A stretch of DNA of 64,000 nt from Balaenoptera acutorostrata (taxonomy: Eukaryota > Chordata > Mammalia > Artiodactyla > Balaenopteridae), in assembly GCF_949987535.1 (NCBI RefSeq), contig NC_080067.1, forward strand, positions 6,324,001 to 6,388,000. The letters are read 5' to 3'. The number at the start of each line of letters is the position of its first letter. Position 1 is the first letter of the stretch. Below are positions 47,850-59,925 of the stretch, piece by piece. A program made the position numbers and the translations under genes. Under the pieces are notes generated by a model. That model was not told the DNA's origin. It saw nothing but the letters and a program-made list of their open reading frames with translations, and did no database searches.

Positions 47850-48020
47850 CAATTCTAGTGTTAAGTAGTTTCACAGCCTTGGAAGACACTTTGCTCTTTT
47901 GAGTTTCAGTGTGTTTATATCTAAAAAAGAGATTAAAAATAATCTCCAAGTTGTCGGAAGCATTATATGAGAGAAACATGAACAGTGCCTGGCACATAAT
48001 AAATTCTCAACGAACATTAC
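47850..48020 (+). repeat. MIR SINE
   Basis: 'agtttcacagccttggaaga', 'gagtttcagtgtgtttatat', then 'acagtgcctggcacataata' follow MIR order to the 3' end. Confidence 0.65.
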
Positions 48021-48294
48021 ACAACTAAAATTTCAGAAATATACTGTTGAAACATTTTCTGAAAAATCCCTTCAAATGCTGAAATGAATTTAAAAATACT
48101 AGTTAGCATGATAAATTTTATCAATTAGTCATCGTTCCCTGGGACCTCCAGTTTCTTCTCAGTATCAATAATGAACAGGAGAGAGGACTTAAAGAAGAAA
48201 TAGTTTGGATTGATGAATTGGACACTTTTTTAAAAAAAAATTAACATTTATCTAGTGATACTGTATCATTATTTCAAGTAATGTTTTAAAAATT

Positions 48295-49062
48295 TGCTGG
48301 AGTGGGCATGGAGGAAAGGGGGACCTTCCTACACTGTTGGTAGGAATGTAAATTGGTGCAGCCACTATGGAGAACAGTATGGAGGTTCCTCAAAAACTAA
48401 ACATAGAGCTACCATATGATCCAGCAAACCCACTCCTGGGCATATATCCAGACAAAACTATAATTTGAAAAGATACATGCACCCCTATGTTCATAGCAGC
48501 ACTAGTCACAATAGCAAAGATATGGAAACAACCTAAATGTCCCTTGACAGATGAATGGATAAAGAAGTGGTATATATAATATATGCAATGGAATATTACT
48601 CAGCCATAACAAAGAATGAAATAATGCCATTTGCAGCAACGTGGCTGAACCTAGAGATCACCATACTAAATGAAGTAAGTCAGATAGGAGAAAGACAAAT
48701 ATTATATGATATCACTTATATATGGAATCTAAAATACAATACAAATGAACATACCTATGAAACAGAAACACATTCACAGACATACAGAACATACTGGTCA
48801 TTGCCAAGGGGGAGGGAGACTGGGGGAGAGATAGATTGGGAGTTTGGGATTAGCAGATGCAAACTATTATATATAGAATGGATAAACAACAATGTCCTAC
48901 TATATAGCACAGGGAACTATATTCAATACCCTGTGATAAACCATAGTGGAAAAGAATATGAAAAAGGATGTATATATATGTATAACTGAGTCACTTTGCA
49001 ATGCAGCAGAAATTAAACACAACATTGTAAGTCAAGTATACTTCCATAAAAGTAAAAAAATG
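48295..49062 (+). mobile_element. L1 ORF2 end and 3' UTR
   Basis: Starts in ORF2 ('tgttggtaggaatgtaaatt') and runs through 'gaatggataaagaagtgg' and the complete 3' UTR. The 144-codon frame at 48555-48989 contains the ORF2p end ('YYSAITKNEI') and reads on into the UTR because the normal stop is lost. 5'-truncated; TSD not found. Confidence 0.88.
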
Positions 49063-50160
49063 AATTTCCAAAAAAACCTCTATTTATTACTTCATTTAAT
49101 TTTTATGTCAATTCCAAAAGTGTGTGTGATTACTCCTTCTTTATAAACGAACAAACAGAAGCTCCAAGACAACTTAGTTTTAAGAAAAATTTTGTTTCCC
49201 TTCAAGATCTTGTATGCTTCTTGTTTATTTATGATAATGAAAAAAATTGAACTGACTGGAATTTTTTTTTCCTCTTAGGATTATCTTAAGAAATATACAG
49301 AGTGAGCACCTAAAGATGGACAAGACCTGGCTGACTGGATTCAGGTGAAAACTGACACTACTGATAGATGCCCTTCAAGCCTGTCCTTATCTTTTGCTGT
49401 GGCCTGAAGATGTAATCAACTCCCTATGATGATTCTGGGCAGATAGTAAGGCTGGACATTCATGTCTAGAGATTTTATCTTTGCAGCAATAAGTTGCAGA
49501 AGAGTTTCATGTCTTCTTGACATCCTAATTATATAAGGTTAAATATTTACCCAAAGGTGATTATTCTCTGTGAGATAAGCTGTTTTTTAATATATAGATA
49601 AGCTTCAAATTCCTGTCTAAATAATGACAAATGTGTAAGTCAATTCCCTCAATCCACTGAAAGCAGAACTGGATTGAGGCATGCCAAGTAAAACTTGTCA
49701 AAATGGTCCCTTATCTCTCACCATCTCTAGAGTTGTGTTAGTGAACTTAAATCCTGGAAATCTCCAGTTCTCTGTTTTGTTGTCACTCTACATGGAGGGT
49801 TCCTCTTTCCAGGTTGGAGGAGTCATTAAATCCTCCCTGATCACTTCATGCTGCTGTCTCTTTCTTCTCAAAGAAGTAGGATGGCCAGCTCTTAGATTGT
49901 GAGAGACCACCAAGAAGGCTGGTCACAGGTGAAGTAGGACCCCATCTGCTGTCTTGTGCAGGAAAAGGCAATTGCTTCTAAAGATTCCTGAATGTAATGC
50001 AGAGGAAGAGAGGGAGGAAAGGAAGTAGGTTGATTTTTAAATTAATATTAATAGATATAAACCTGAACAGCTGCTGTGACACTGCTACACTTAAGCCCTG
50101 TCTCCAAGGAAAGGAGTGGAAAGGGGCAACGTCTAATGTTCCCTGGGAAGACATTTAAAA
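49063..50160. other. Unassigned sequence with an exon-like segment
   Basis: 49263-49346 has a polypyrimidine-AG acceptor-like run, a 66-nt body and a CAG/GTGAAA donor-like site. No known exon is recognised. The rest is featureless. Confidence 0.3.
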
Positions 50161-50169
50161 ACAGTTTAT

Positions 50170-50475
50170 ACATAGAGAACAGACTTGTGGTTGCCAAGTG
50201 GGAGGGGGTGGGGGAAGGATGGAGTGGGAGTTTGGGGTGCAGATGCAAACTATTATATATAGAATGGATAAACAACAAGGTCCTTCTGTAGAGCACAGGG
50301 AACTATATTCAATACCTTGTTATAAACCGTAACGGAAAAGAACCTGAAAAAATGAATGTATATATATGTATAATTGAATCACTTTGCTGTATGGCAGAAA
50401 TTGACACAACATTGTAAACCAACTATACTTCAATAAAATAAATTAGAAAACAAACAAACAAACAAACAAACAAAA
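50170..50475 (+). mobile_element. L1 3' end
   Basis: 'agaacagacttgtggttgcc', 'gcacagggaactatattcaa', ending in an (AAAC)n tail at 50450-50475. Sense; last ~300 bp. Confidence 0.88.
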
Positions 50476-50828
50476 AATTCTATGGTCCTTAAAGGGATGC
50501 TATGTCATTTGATTTGAAAAAAGAATGGATTAACATAATACCTCTTTGTCCAGTGCTTTTTGCTGGACTGTGGTTTCTTAATTATAATAATTGACACTTA
50601 AGCAAATTTACATAATTGTGAGGTACAACATTTTAAAAAGGGACAGAAAGATGTTCTATGGAATACCAACAGAGAAAAAAAATAATAATAATGATCAAGC
50701 CAGATAAAGGACAGTTTCAGCATTGTAGAACGGGGGAAGATCCCAGGAAACTAGGCTTGATTCCAACCTTGCCACTGCCTAACTGTGAGCACTTGAGCAA
50801 ATCATTTAAGTTGTTTAACCTTCTAGAC

Positions 50829-51454
50829 CAGTGCTGGCCAATCAATTAAAAGTCAGGCAACAAATACAAACCACATATGTATTCTTGAATGTTCTAGTAG
50901 CCACATTAAAAATTTTTTTAAATTATTTTATTTTTATTTTATATTTGGCTGTGTTGGGTCTTCGTTGATGCGCGTGGGCTTTTCTCTAGTTGCGGTGAGC
51001 GGGGGCTGCTCTTCGTTGTGGTGTGCAGGTTTCTCATTGCGGTGTCTTCTCTTGTTGGGACCACGGGCTCTAGGCGCGTGGGCTTCAGTAGTTGTGGCAC
51101 ATAGGCTTAGTTGCTCCACGGCATGTGGGATCTTCCCGGACCAGGGCTCGAACCCATGTCTCCTGCATTGGCAGGCCGATTCTCAACCACCATGCCACCA
51201 GGGAAGCCCCAAAAATTTTTTAAAAAGAATATGTGAAGTTAATTTTAAACCTACTTTACTTAACCAAATATACAAAATATTATCATGTAGACATGCAATT
51301 TCCAGATTATTAATGAGATATTTTACATTTTTTTTTCATTCTAAATCTGCAAATTTCCGTACATATTTTACACTTCCAACACATTTCCATTCAGATCAAC
51401 CCCATTTCAAGTGCTCACTAGTCACATGTGTCTCATAGCTGTTGGGCAATGCAA
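50829..51454 (+). mobile_element. hAT miniature transposon containing a SINE
   Basis: 8-bp TSD ttctagac (50821-50828) and ttttagac (51455-51462). The left end 'cagtgctggccaat' and the body 'tctagtagccacattaaa' / 'tattaatgagatattttaca' / 'caagtgctcactagtcacat' match a common hAT-type family. Interrupted by the CHR SINE. Confidence 0.75.
50922..51210 (-). mobile_element. CHR SINE, antisense, inside a hAT element
   Basis: Minus-strand head 'ggggcttccctggtggcatg' and B box 'gggttcgagccc'. The target duplication is the A/T-rich 'aaaaatttttt' at about 50908 and at 51211. The 157-codon frame at 50965-51438 is antisense SINE plus flank. Confidence 0.9.
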
Positions 51455-51540
51455 TTTTAGACTCTCAGGGTCCTCATCTGTAAAATAAAGGAGATGAATA
51501 GGTCATCTTATCCATGCCTAAGAACATTTAATTCTGTGGT

Positions 51541-52435
51541 GCTGCCTTTTGCATAAAACGGCCTTATCTGCAATAACTTTGAGCATGGACTAGATGCTTC
51601 TTTCTTTCTAAAATCAAACATGTTACTTAAAATGCTGAGAATAAGTTTTGCCATGAAAAATGGAAAAATTTAATACCTCCCTCAAAACTTTTCTGTAGGA
51701 CTTAAATAAATTGTATATATCAAAGGACTTAACATGATAAATGCTCTCTCTCTATATTTACATTTAGAATTAAAATATACTAAGTATGAAAGGCAAGAGA
51801 ATGGAGAAGTCTTTGTCATGGAGCAAATCTGCAACCATGGAACATGGTATGTATTACACATGCCAGGTCATGAAAATTGATATCTATTATTGGTTGTCCC
51901 ATCCTCTTTTTCTGGAGTTTTCTTTCAGGACAGTTAATGGTCCAACTCTCAGTCTAGGTACAGTACCTGACTTTCCCTGAACAGGGAATGCTATGGGATA
52001 CAAACCAGCCCAGTCTGACCACCTTGAGTTTGAATTTGGGGAACAAATCTCCAGGAAGGAACATGGTGGAGGAGTGTCATCCCGATGGGACAGTCCAGAA
52101 GGGACTGTCCATTTTCTCCTCCTGCCCATTTCTCTGGACCATCACTGGATGCTGTCCTTCTTAGGTCTGGTTACTCAGCTTTCCTTTGATTCTATAAGAT
52201 TCCTTATAGGTTTCATATAAATTCCCCCTCTTTGATGAATACAGATATTTTCTGCCAAACACCCTGATTAAGCTAGGTCAAAAAATTATACTTTTAAGCT
52301 CCACAACCCCTTCTCATTTGGACACACCTCCAGTCCTAATATCAATTTCAACACTTTGGACAGCTTCTTTCAATCTAACTGTGAGATAAACAGTCACTCA
52401 CACTTGCTAAATTTCTGCTGGCAAGTTTTCTGGCC
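51541..52435. other. Unassigned sequence
   Basis: No repeat recognised. Two overlapping frames on opposite strands (51887-52129, 51993-52220) share the same GC-richer stretch and have no protein character. Confidence 0.35.
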
Positions 52436-52439
52436 TTCC

Positions 52440-52655
52440 AGGCTACAGTGTCCAAGATAGTAGTCACTCACTAGCCACATGTGGTTATTTAACTTTAAGT
52501 TAAATAAAATTTAATTAAAATTAAAGTTCAGGTTCTCATTTGCACCAGCCAAACATCGAATGCTCAGTAGCTACATATGACTAGTGGCTACTATATTGGG
52601 CAGCACAGAAATAGAAAGTTTCGATCATCTCAGACAGTTCTACTGGACAGCATGG
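52440..52655 (+). mobile_element. hAT-type miniature transposon
   Basis: 'actagccacatgtggttatt', 'aatgctcagtagctacatat' and 'tggctactatattgggcagc' belong to the same general hAT group as 50829-51454. The termini are near 52447 and 52610-52655. Confidence 0.6.
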
Positions 52656-52833
52656 GTCTAAGGACTTCCAGAACATTTGTTCAAAAAAATTCCTTAACTG
52701 TTGAGATACTTCCGACTGAAGGCTATTAAGGAAAAACAAAATGAAGTGTATAGTAGGAAAAAAGAATCATTTTAAAAAATGGAGACTAAATGCATCTTGC
52801 ACAAGAATAAAACAGAGTTCAACAAATATGGAG

Positions 52834-53040
52834 CTGCATAGCGCAAGGAGATCAGCTCGGTGCTTTGTGACCACCTACAGAGGTGGGAAAGGGAGGGTGG
52901 GAGGGAGATGTAAGAGGGAGAGGATATGGGGATATATGTATACATATAGCTGATTCACTTTGTTATACTGCAGAAACTAACACAACATTGTAAAGCAATT
53001 ATACTCCAATAAAGATGTTAAAAAAACAAACAAACAAAAA
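52834..53040 (+). mobile_element. L1 3' end (second subfamily)
   Basis: aaatatggag (52824-52833) and aaatgtggag (53041-53050) form a one-mismatch TSD. The body is the 'gagatcagctcggtgctttg' subfamily, ending 'ttatactccaataaagatgt' plus an AAAC-rich tail. Confidence 0.88.
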
Positions 53041-53050
53041 AAATGTGGAG

Positions 53051-54725
53051 GAATAGTTTTAAGGCTTTGAGAAAGAGTGCCTGTGGAGATGAACAGATAA
53101 TCCATATCTTAATTTTTCCTTTGGGGATTACGAGATCCTTTTCAAAGTCCTGCTCTTTTGAGGACATTGAATTATTACATTATAGAGTATTCATTTCCCA
53201 AGTATCACTAGTGACTCGCAAGTCATTCTCACTCATTTTCGAGCTAAGAGAGTTGTCCAGAGAGCATATGTCTCTTTCTGGGTCACACAGATCAGTTACC
53301 TGCAGAAACAATGCACGTCTCCTCAAGTCCCAATCTAAACAGCTGTTATCTGTTGGACAAGGTATATTCAGGACAATTACCTAAGAATCATTTCTGGAGC
53401 ATTATTTTAACTAAAGATAGTCAAATCAGAGCCTTCCTGAACTCAGACTTCTTGGCCTCCTATGAAGCAGGAGGTTGTGCCGTGGCCATATTACAGGGCA
53501 ACATTATAGCCAGATATATCTGGGTTTCTCTAAGGACCAGGAAAAAGGAAGTCAGCTCTCTGGAGTCATATAACCAAACCTGACCCTGAACTGTCTAAAT
53601 TTTATCCCCTGAAATTTGCAAGTCTCCATCTACTTTCTCAAGCAACTTGGGAAATTAAGTCATCGTTTGCAGGTGCATTTTGTTTGGATAAGGGTCTTCG
53701 TAGCTAAAATAATGTGTTGAATAAGAAGGAAAAAACGGTTTGTAGAATTTTTTGTGAAGTATATTGCAAGCCAGAACCAGAGAGAGCATTTCCTATTATT
53801 AAATGAAAGGTTTTATGTGAGGAAGAGAAAACTGTCAAGCATATAAACCTGCATTAAATTAGGTCAGTTTCCAAAGAGACATATTCATGCATATGTAAGT
53901 GAAAAATACACTTTTGTCCTTGGGGCCTAAATCTACCAGCTCTTGAGTTCCGGGACTTATTCTGGACGTTCTTAAGTTTTACATTTCCTTAAGTGGTTTA
54001 GTGTTGGCTTGGCCAAAGTCTCCCTTCCTGCCTGCCAAGTCTTCCTGTCTGTTACACATCTGATGGTTTCCTTCTGGGGTGCTAACTGTTGCTGTCTGAC
54101 AAATGAATTAACAAATAGGACATTATCAGACTGGTTCCTAGATAATTAATGTACATTTGACATTTCAGTGATTTTATGCATTGAAAGACATTTGCTTTTA
54201 ATGGATACTCTTATTCTCGACTTTGTTTGGATTTTTTTCAGCTACTCTTTACAACCTTTTTGGAATAATAATCATGTTTCCTCTCCCAGGCTAAATCAAA
54301 TTCCATGTATTTTGCTTAACTTCTTTCATGACTTTTTGTCTCCTTTCCCGGTGTTCTCATTGATTCTAAACTGGATCACTTTAAGGTCCACTGGCCCATT
54401 CAATTTAATACATCTTTTTACTTTCCCCCGAGTAGATTAAGCTGGCACTCTGCACTGGGAATGGTCAGTAATGCCACACAGTGGGGGTCACCCCTTCGAG
54501 GAGGCTGGAGATCTGAACTCTAAGAGAAAAATCATATTAGAGGGATAATTTACTTTCTGAGGAACGGTAGAACCAAACTTAAAACTATTTTTTATTGAGG
54601 TCTTCTGATTCTGTTCACCACCTCTTTGGAGCAAAAGCCAAGTAAAAGATCCTTAAAGTCAACCTAACACAAACAAAACCAAAAACTTATGCATTTCCAT
54701 ATCCACCCCCCTTTAACTCACCGAT
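53051..54725. other. Unassigned sequence
   Basis: Open frames of 90-113 codons (53043-53384, 53311-53583, 54168-54440) have no homology I recognise and no consistent splice signals. No repeats named. Confidence 0.4.
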
Positions 54726-54734
54726 AAACATGTT

Positions 54735-54975
54735 CTGTTAGTTTCAGGTGCACAGCAAAGGGATTCAGTTATACATATACATGTATTCATTCTTTTTCAG
54801 ATTCTTTTCTCATATAGGTTATCAGAGAATACTGAGTAGAGTTCCTTGTGCTATACAGTAGGTCCTTATTGGTTATCTGTCTTATATATAGTAGTGTGTG
54901 TATGTTAAACCCAAGCTCCTGATTTATCTCTCCCCCATACAGATGAACTTATTTACAAAACAGAAATAGATTGCT
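54735..54975 (-). mobile_element. L1 3' UTR, antisense, with an inverted end
   Basis: 54735-54940 is the reverse-complement L1 3' UTR missing its last ~40 bp and poly(A). 54941-54975 ('gatgaacttatttacaaaac') is L1 text in the opposite orientation that normally lies just upstream. Fits twin priming followed by loss of the 3' tip. No TSD found. Confidence 0.7.
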
Positions 54976-55085
54976 TGGATTCTAATCCCAGCTGTTACTA
55001 ACCTTTCTAATTTAGTTTCCTCATCTGTAAAATAGGAATAATAATAGCACATACCTTATAGGATGGTATTAGGATTGAAAAAGAA
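54976..55085 (+). repeat. MIR SINE
   Basis: 'ggattctaatcccagctgtt', 'gtttcctcatctgtaaaata', then 'atagcacataccttatagga'; well preserved. Confidence 0.85.
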
Positions 55086-55419
55086 AATATAAAGAAAAAG
55101 CTTAGAAACATTAATTAAATATTTTATCATTATGAAACTTATTACAATAGTAGTTTATTATGGTATGTGGGAAATCTATCCCTGGTAGCCTTGTCCTGTA
55201 GCATAAAGTAATTGATGCAAGTTTTTTTTTTATCTTCCAAGGCTCAAAGAGGCTAGAAGGAAGCAGATCCCTGCTAGTATTGAGTCTGGGAAGCCTAGCG
55301 AACTGGAATTCCATTTGCAACTAATATTTCCCTGGTTAAAGACAAGAAGGTGAATCAGGTGTTACTACAAGTTCAAACTCATGAGTGCATGCAAACCTAT
55401 TTTTATTACTTAGGATACT

Positions 55420-55770
55420 AGCTAAGCAACCAAATCAAAGGCCCAGATAAAAGTGGTTTAAAAAGGTAAATTCATTTCTCTCTCTTGTAACATTCTGATC
55501 ATCAGTCATCCAGGTCTGATATGGTCATGTTATTCAGCTCTCATTATCACAAGCACGGTTCTAGCTGCAAAAAGAAGAGAAAAGGACAAAGGAAGACATA
55601 GCCATTTTCCTTGAGGGCATAAACTGAAAGTCAAACTCATTATTTCTATTTATAAACTTTTGGTCAGAACTTACATGGCTCCACCTATCTGCAAAGGGGG
55701 TTGGGAAATGTCTTTAGGTGGGAGGTGATGCTAAACCCACATCCCATTTAAGTTGAGGGTTCTGTTACTA
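55420..55770 (+). repeat. Ancient interspersed repeat (family unassigned)
   Basis: 'aaattcatttctctctcttg', 'acatggctccacctatctgc' and 'gttgggaaatgtctttaggt' followed by 'gagggttctgttactaaagg' are colinear with a common old mammalian repeat whose name I cannot give with confidence. Confidence 0.5.
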
Positions 55771-57215
55771 AAGGTAGAAGAATGAGAGAATGGAAAGAAG
55801 AATAGATATGGATGGAGAACTAGTACCATCTTCCACAGCCCATCCTTCTATGCACTGAAGCTTTTTCAGGAATAGAATCCCTTGATCTTCCCCAAAGGAG
55901 TCAAAGGCCCATCGAGTTATTCCTTTCAACACAAGGTTTAAGATCTTGGGTTGTATGAAGTACTTTTTTTTCAATTCTTAGTGTGTCCTTTCATTGCCCT
56001 GCAACCTGAAAACTGAACTGTAAGTATTTTACTTCAATCTTAAACCTTACTATGCCCAATTTAAAAGGATGGAGAATATCTATAATAAAAACTTTTCTTT
56101 GCAGAAGGTGTGGAGTGGGGAACACATCACAGTTGCTCTTCAGAAAAATTATATCTTGCTGGGCAATGACTGTGAACATTCTCAGTCCTGCCCATAGGTT
56201 AAGTTCCTGGTCTAGCACATTTAGTAGTTGTTTGTTTGGAGACAATTTTCTTCTACAATTTGGGGTTTTTCCTCTGGGGAGTTTTTCTTGTATTTTGAAC
56301 TCCACGGCCACCTCTGAAATGGGCATTGGAGAGAGCCCGTTTAAAACCCTAAGGTTTCTTTAGATATCAAACAGCCACAGGCTTTGAAGGTCAGGCTTGT
56401 AGTTTCTTAAATAGCAAAATACCTTCAATAACCTAGTAGGCTTCTAGTCTACTTGCCTTTGGTCAATCCTATGTGCCAGAAACATGACCAAAGACATAAT
56501 GTAAGTATATATATTTGTTAAACTTGATAATTTTGCTCCTTTATTCCCTAGCCTCAATGGTCTGACCATCTCCATCATTTTCAACTTAATAAGGGATCAG
56601 TGAATTGCTACTGAAATAATGGATGACATTTTTCATTGGATTCCCAAGAAGTAGAGCCTCAGACAAGTGTTCATGTGACAGTGATTGATTAGTAAGTGTG
56701 ATCCAGGAAAACCAATAAAGGAGTAGGAAGGTGGGCCAGGATGTGAAGGATGGCAGGCGATGCCACTGGAGGGTGACATTACCTCAACTACCCAGGTAAG
56801 CTCTGGAGATGTTACAGTGGTAGAAATCACACCTTTAAAGTTGTTCTAATCGGGTAACGAGGGAGCTGCAGTATTTATTCTTCTGCACCCATTGGTCACG
56901 ATTTGGGGGCTGCCCCAGGTTAAATAAAGGAACTCCTGGCTCTCACAGTTTGAGCCAAAGTAGTTCCAGCAGCACAAGGGCAGCCTGCCAAAAAAAAAAG
57001 AGATGTTGGTTCCAGGGAGAGGAAGCAGTCTTGGAGCTGGTGTGTACTCAGATGGTACACCGTGATCACCTTGAACACTGGCAGAGTTCTAGCATGGTCT
57101 GCTTGGAATAGGCAGGCAACTTCCTTAATCTGATAATTAATTCAATGGGAAATAATGGGTAGACGCACAGTCTCACATGCTACCTGCACTATCTCTGTGG
57201 AGGTACCTCTTATAA
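55771..57215. other. Unassigned sequence
   Basis: Two opposite-strand frames over 55991-56363 are mutual shadows. No repeat recognised, apart from possible ERV-derived text near its right end. Confidence 0.35.
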
Positions 57216-57305
57216 ATAGTATGCTGCAGATGGGATCCTGGAAAACTGGCAGAAGCCAGCAAAGAGTGAGAATTCTTACCAAAGTCAGCTCTCCTGGATT
57301 AGACG
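57216..57305 (+). mobile_element. ERV leader-like fragment
   Basis: Shares about 75 bp with the sequence just downstream of the primer-binding site of the ERV at the right edge (62531-62614), including 31 identical bases at 57269-57299 and 62581-62611. Same orientation. No LTR or primer-binding site is recognisable here. Confidence 0.6.
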
Positions 57306-57559
57306 GGCAGAGGGAAGATGTGTAGAGATAACCCTGCAAAGATGCTTACCGAAGTATTGTGTATAATAGCTTCTAATTGGTAATAACCGTGGGCTTCATT
57401 TCATTAGATAAATTTGTCACCATATTATGCAAACATTAAGTTTTTTCAGAGAGTTATTTTTAATGTACATAATAAATATTTATATTTATGTAGTCCCTCA
57501 GGTATAAAAATATAATACAGTTAAAAGCCTCCCGCTTACCCTCATCCTCTATTAGCCCA

Positions 57560-59150
57560 AATCCCAAGTGCCCGACCCACAAAACATCACCTATATACTT
57601 GTTTATCTTCCAGCATTTTTAAAATGCCCATTCAATCATAAAAGCAGAGATTTCTAGTTTTCTTCTTTTCGTACACAATATGTGGCAGGCCATTTTCATC
57701 ATCTTACACTGTGCTTTCATCACTTAATGATATGTCTTTAAGTTCTTTCCGGATAAATCCATAGAAGGAATCCTCATTTTTTTATTAATTTACAGATCAT
57801 AATTCTATTGTGTATTTAACCAGACTCCAGTTAATAAACCTTTGGGTTATTTTTATCTTTTGCTGTTACATAAAGTGCTTCATAAATCAACTGGTGTATA
57901 CATTACATACATAGTTTTGCACCTGGGTAAATATATCTGTAGAATAATTCTCTAGGAATGTGATTGTTGGGTTGAGGGGAAGAAGCTCTTGAAGTGTCAG
58001 TAGATGTTGCCAGATTGCCTTCTACAAGGGATTGGATCAATTTAATTTTCCCGCCAACCGTGTATGAGAATTTACTTTTCCCCATAGCTTACTACCAAAG
58101 TGAATTGTGAAACTTTTGTATTTCTCCCAATTCCGTAAGTGAAAATGGTATCTCGGTGTATGAATTATCTATTTCTATGTGACAAGTCCCCCTCCCCCCC
58201 CAAAAAAATCTGACTTAAAATAACCATGATAGGCATATCATTCTGTGGGTTGGCTGGGCTGTTCTGCTGGTTTTTCCTAGGTTTATTCATTTGACTACAT
58301 TCAGTTGGAGGTCTCCTGAGACCGGGCCTGCTGAGACAGCTCTGAAAGCTGGTCGTGTCTCTCCATGTGGTCTTTCATTCCCACGAAGGCCACGCTGGGC
58401 ATTTTCACAGGGTGAAAGCAACATTCCAGGAGGTAATCCCAAACAGGCATCGCATTTTCTGATGTCCTCCTGGCAAGGCCATTCACATGACCCAGGCCAG
58501 GGTCCCTGTGGAGGCAACTTCACAAGAACATTAGCATCTGGAGGCATGATTCATTGAGCGGGCAGCTGTGGTAAGTCTACCACATTTAATGTGGTTTAAA
58601 TTCGCATTTCTCTTATTGTAAATGAATTTGAGGAAATGGAACATCTTTTCACATGTTTAGCAGCAGTTTTTTCCCTTTTCTATTAAATGTCTAATATATC
58701 TTTAGCCAATCTTACTTCTCCATAGTTTTATTGGTCTTTTTCTTCTAGATTTTCAGGAATTTCCTATATAGTAGGGATATTGGTCACTTTTCTATGGCCT
58801 GAGCTAGAGATATTTTACCTTTTTCAAAAACACAATGGCTTAAAAAAAATGGCCTATGGTGACATGGTACTGGTGGATCTTCTTCATTTTATGCAGGCAT
58901 TACAAATTTTTTTACATTTTTGAGGAATTTTGTGTGATGCTACATCAGTACCTTTTATATTACCAATTATTGCATTAATTGGATTTTTCCAAACTAATTT
59001 TTTTAGACTTTCCTGTGGTATTTGGTTTTGATTTTTAATTGATCCATTATGATGTTTTTCTGGTTAATAGTCTTTATGTTAACATGGTTGTCTTTTCTAC
59101 ATTTTTATAAAGCATCTTTCTGCTATGCCAACTTTATTTTAATTGCTAGT
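57560..59150 (-). mobile_element. Old L1M ORF2 3' part, antisense, interrupted
   Basis: 57560-58157 ('tgccagattgccttctacaa', 'ccgccaaccgtgtatgagaa') and 58579-59150 ('cgcatttctcttattgtaaa', 'ggaacatcttttcacatgtt') are colinear with antisense L1M ORF2. The text breaks at 'atggtatctcgg' and resumes after an unrelated 420-bp insert. Confidence 0.65.
58158..58578. mobile_element. Repeat inserted in L1M (family unassigned)
   Basis: 'tgaattatctatttctatgt' ... 'tctgtgggttggctgggctg' ... 'gtaagtctaccaca' resembles a common old LTR-like repeat in the opposite orientation to 9050-10262. GC-richer centre. Overlapping frames on both strands (58287-58557) are artefacts of this composition. Confidence 0.5.
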
Positions 59151-59154
59151 TGTT

Positions 59155-59755
59155 AAATTAGGTTGATTTTCAGGTAGTTAGCTATTTGTTGGCATTTCCT
59201 GGAGTGTGGGGAGATGGCAGGGAGGCTGACAGAAGAGCCATCCTGACAATATCACTGATTCAGACTGTTTCCCGCATGTATGGCTTTTCTACGTGATTCA
59301 TTGAATCCTTCTGGCAAATAAAAAAATACGACATGTGTATTTCAAAACAATCTTTCTCCAAAAGGAAATGTATTTTTTGGTACTTTCTGAGATCTATCGT
59401 TGCTTGGTCCTTTTACCACTACTTGGCTTTGTCTCTTCACCTATTCGTGTGTAACTGGCTTCTTTCTCAGCTGCCTTTTTTAGGCTTCACACACAGCATC
59501 TATGCTCCAAGTTTCAGTGAAATGAAGTTTATGGAGATTTTTCTTTCATTTCCCCTTTTACATGTATTAAGTTTTGGCATGATGTTTCTTGCCATAAGGA
59601 AATTTATAATAGAAGTTTTAGTCTTACGGAAAATAATTTTGGAAAAACTCTTATTATATAAGTAAGCAACAACTACATTTCTGCAAAATTAAATAGGGAA
59701 GACTCCTGAAGATAGTTCTGAAAGAGCATGAACTGAGAAACTTCTGGAAAGAAAA
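59155..59755. other. Unassigned sequence
   Basis: A 110-codon hydrophobic frame (59333-59665) has no recognisable domain; T-rich sequence often gives such frames. Confidence 0.4.
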
Positions 59756-59759
59756 GTGT

Positions 59760-59925
59760 TTTGGAATTCAACAGGCTTGGGTTCATATGGACCCTCATCT
59801 AATTACTAGCTGATTTTTATCAGAGGCAACTTACTATAAAATTCTAAGCTTCAGTTTCCTCATTTGTAACATGATACTAATAATGTTTCTTCAGCGTGTT
59901 CTTAGGAGGATTGAATGCGATATAT
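59760..59925 (+). repeat. MIR SINE
   Basis: 'tcaacaggcttgggttcata', 'cttcagtttcctcatttgta' and 'tcttaggaggattgaatgcg' in MIR order. Confidence 0.7.

Larger units (their letters stand above)
50740..51540 (+). repeat. MIR SINE split by a hAT element
   Basis: The left part (50740-50820) reads 'taactgtgagcacttgagca'; the right part (51463-51540) resumes with 'tcctcatctgtaaaataaag'. Between them lies 50829-51454. Confidence 0.75.

Noticed and set aside
50965..51438. 157-codon open frame, the longest intact frame apart from L1 ORF2 sequence
   Set aside because: It is the antisense strand of a CHR SINE plus hAT flank; such frames recur at every antisense SINE copy.
59333..59665. 110-codon hydrophobic frame as a membrane protein
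   Set aside because: T-rich DNA gives Phe/Leu-rich frames by chance; no splice, start context or homology supports it.
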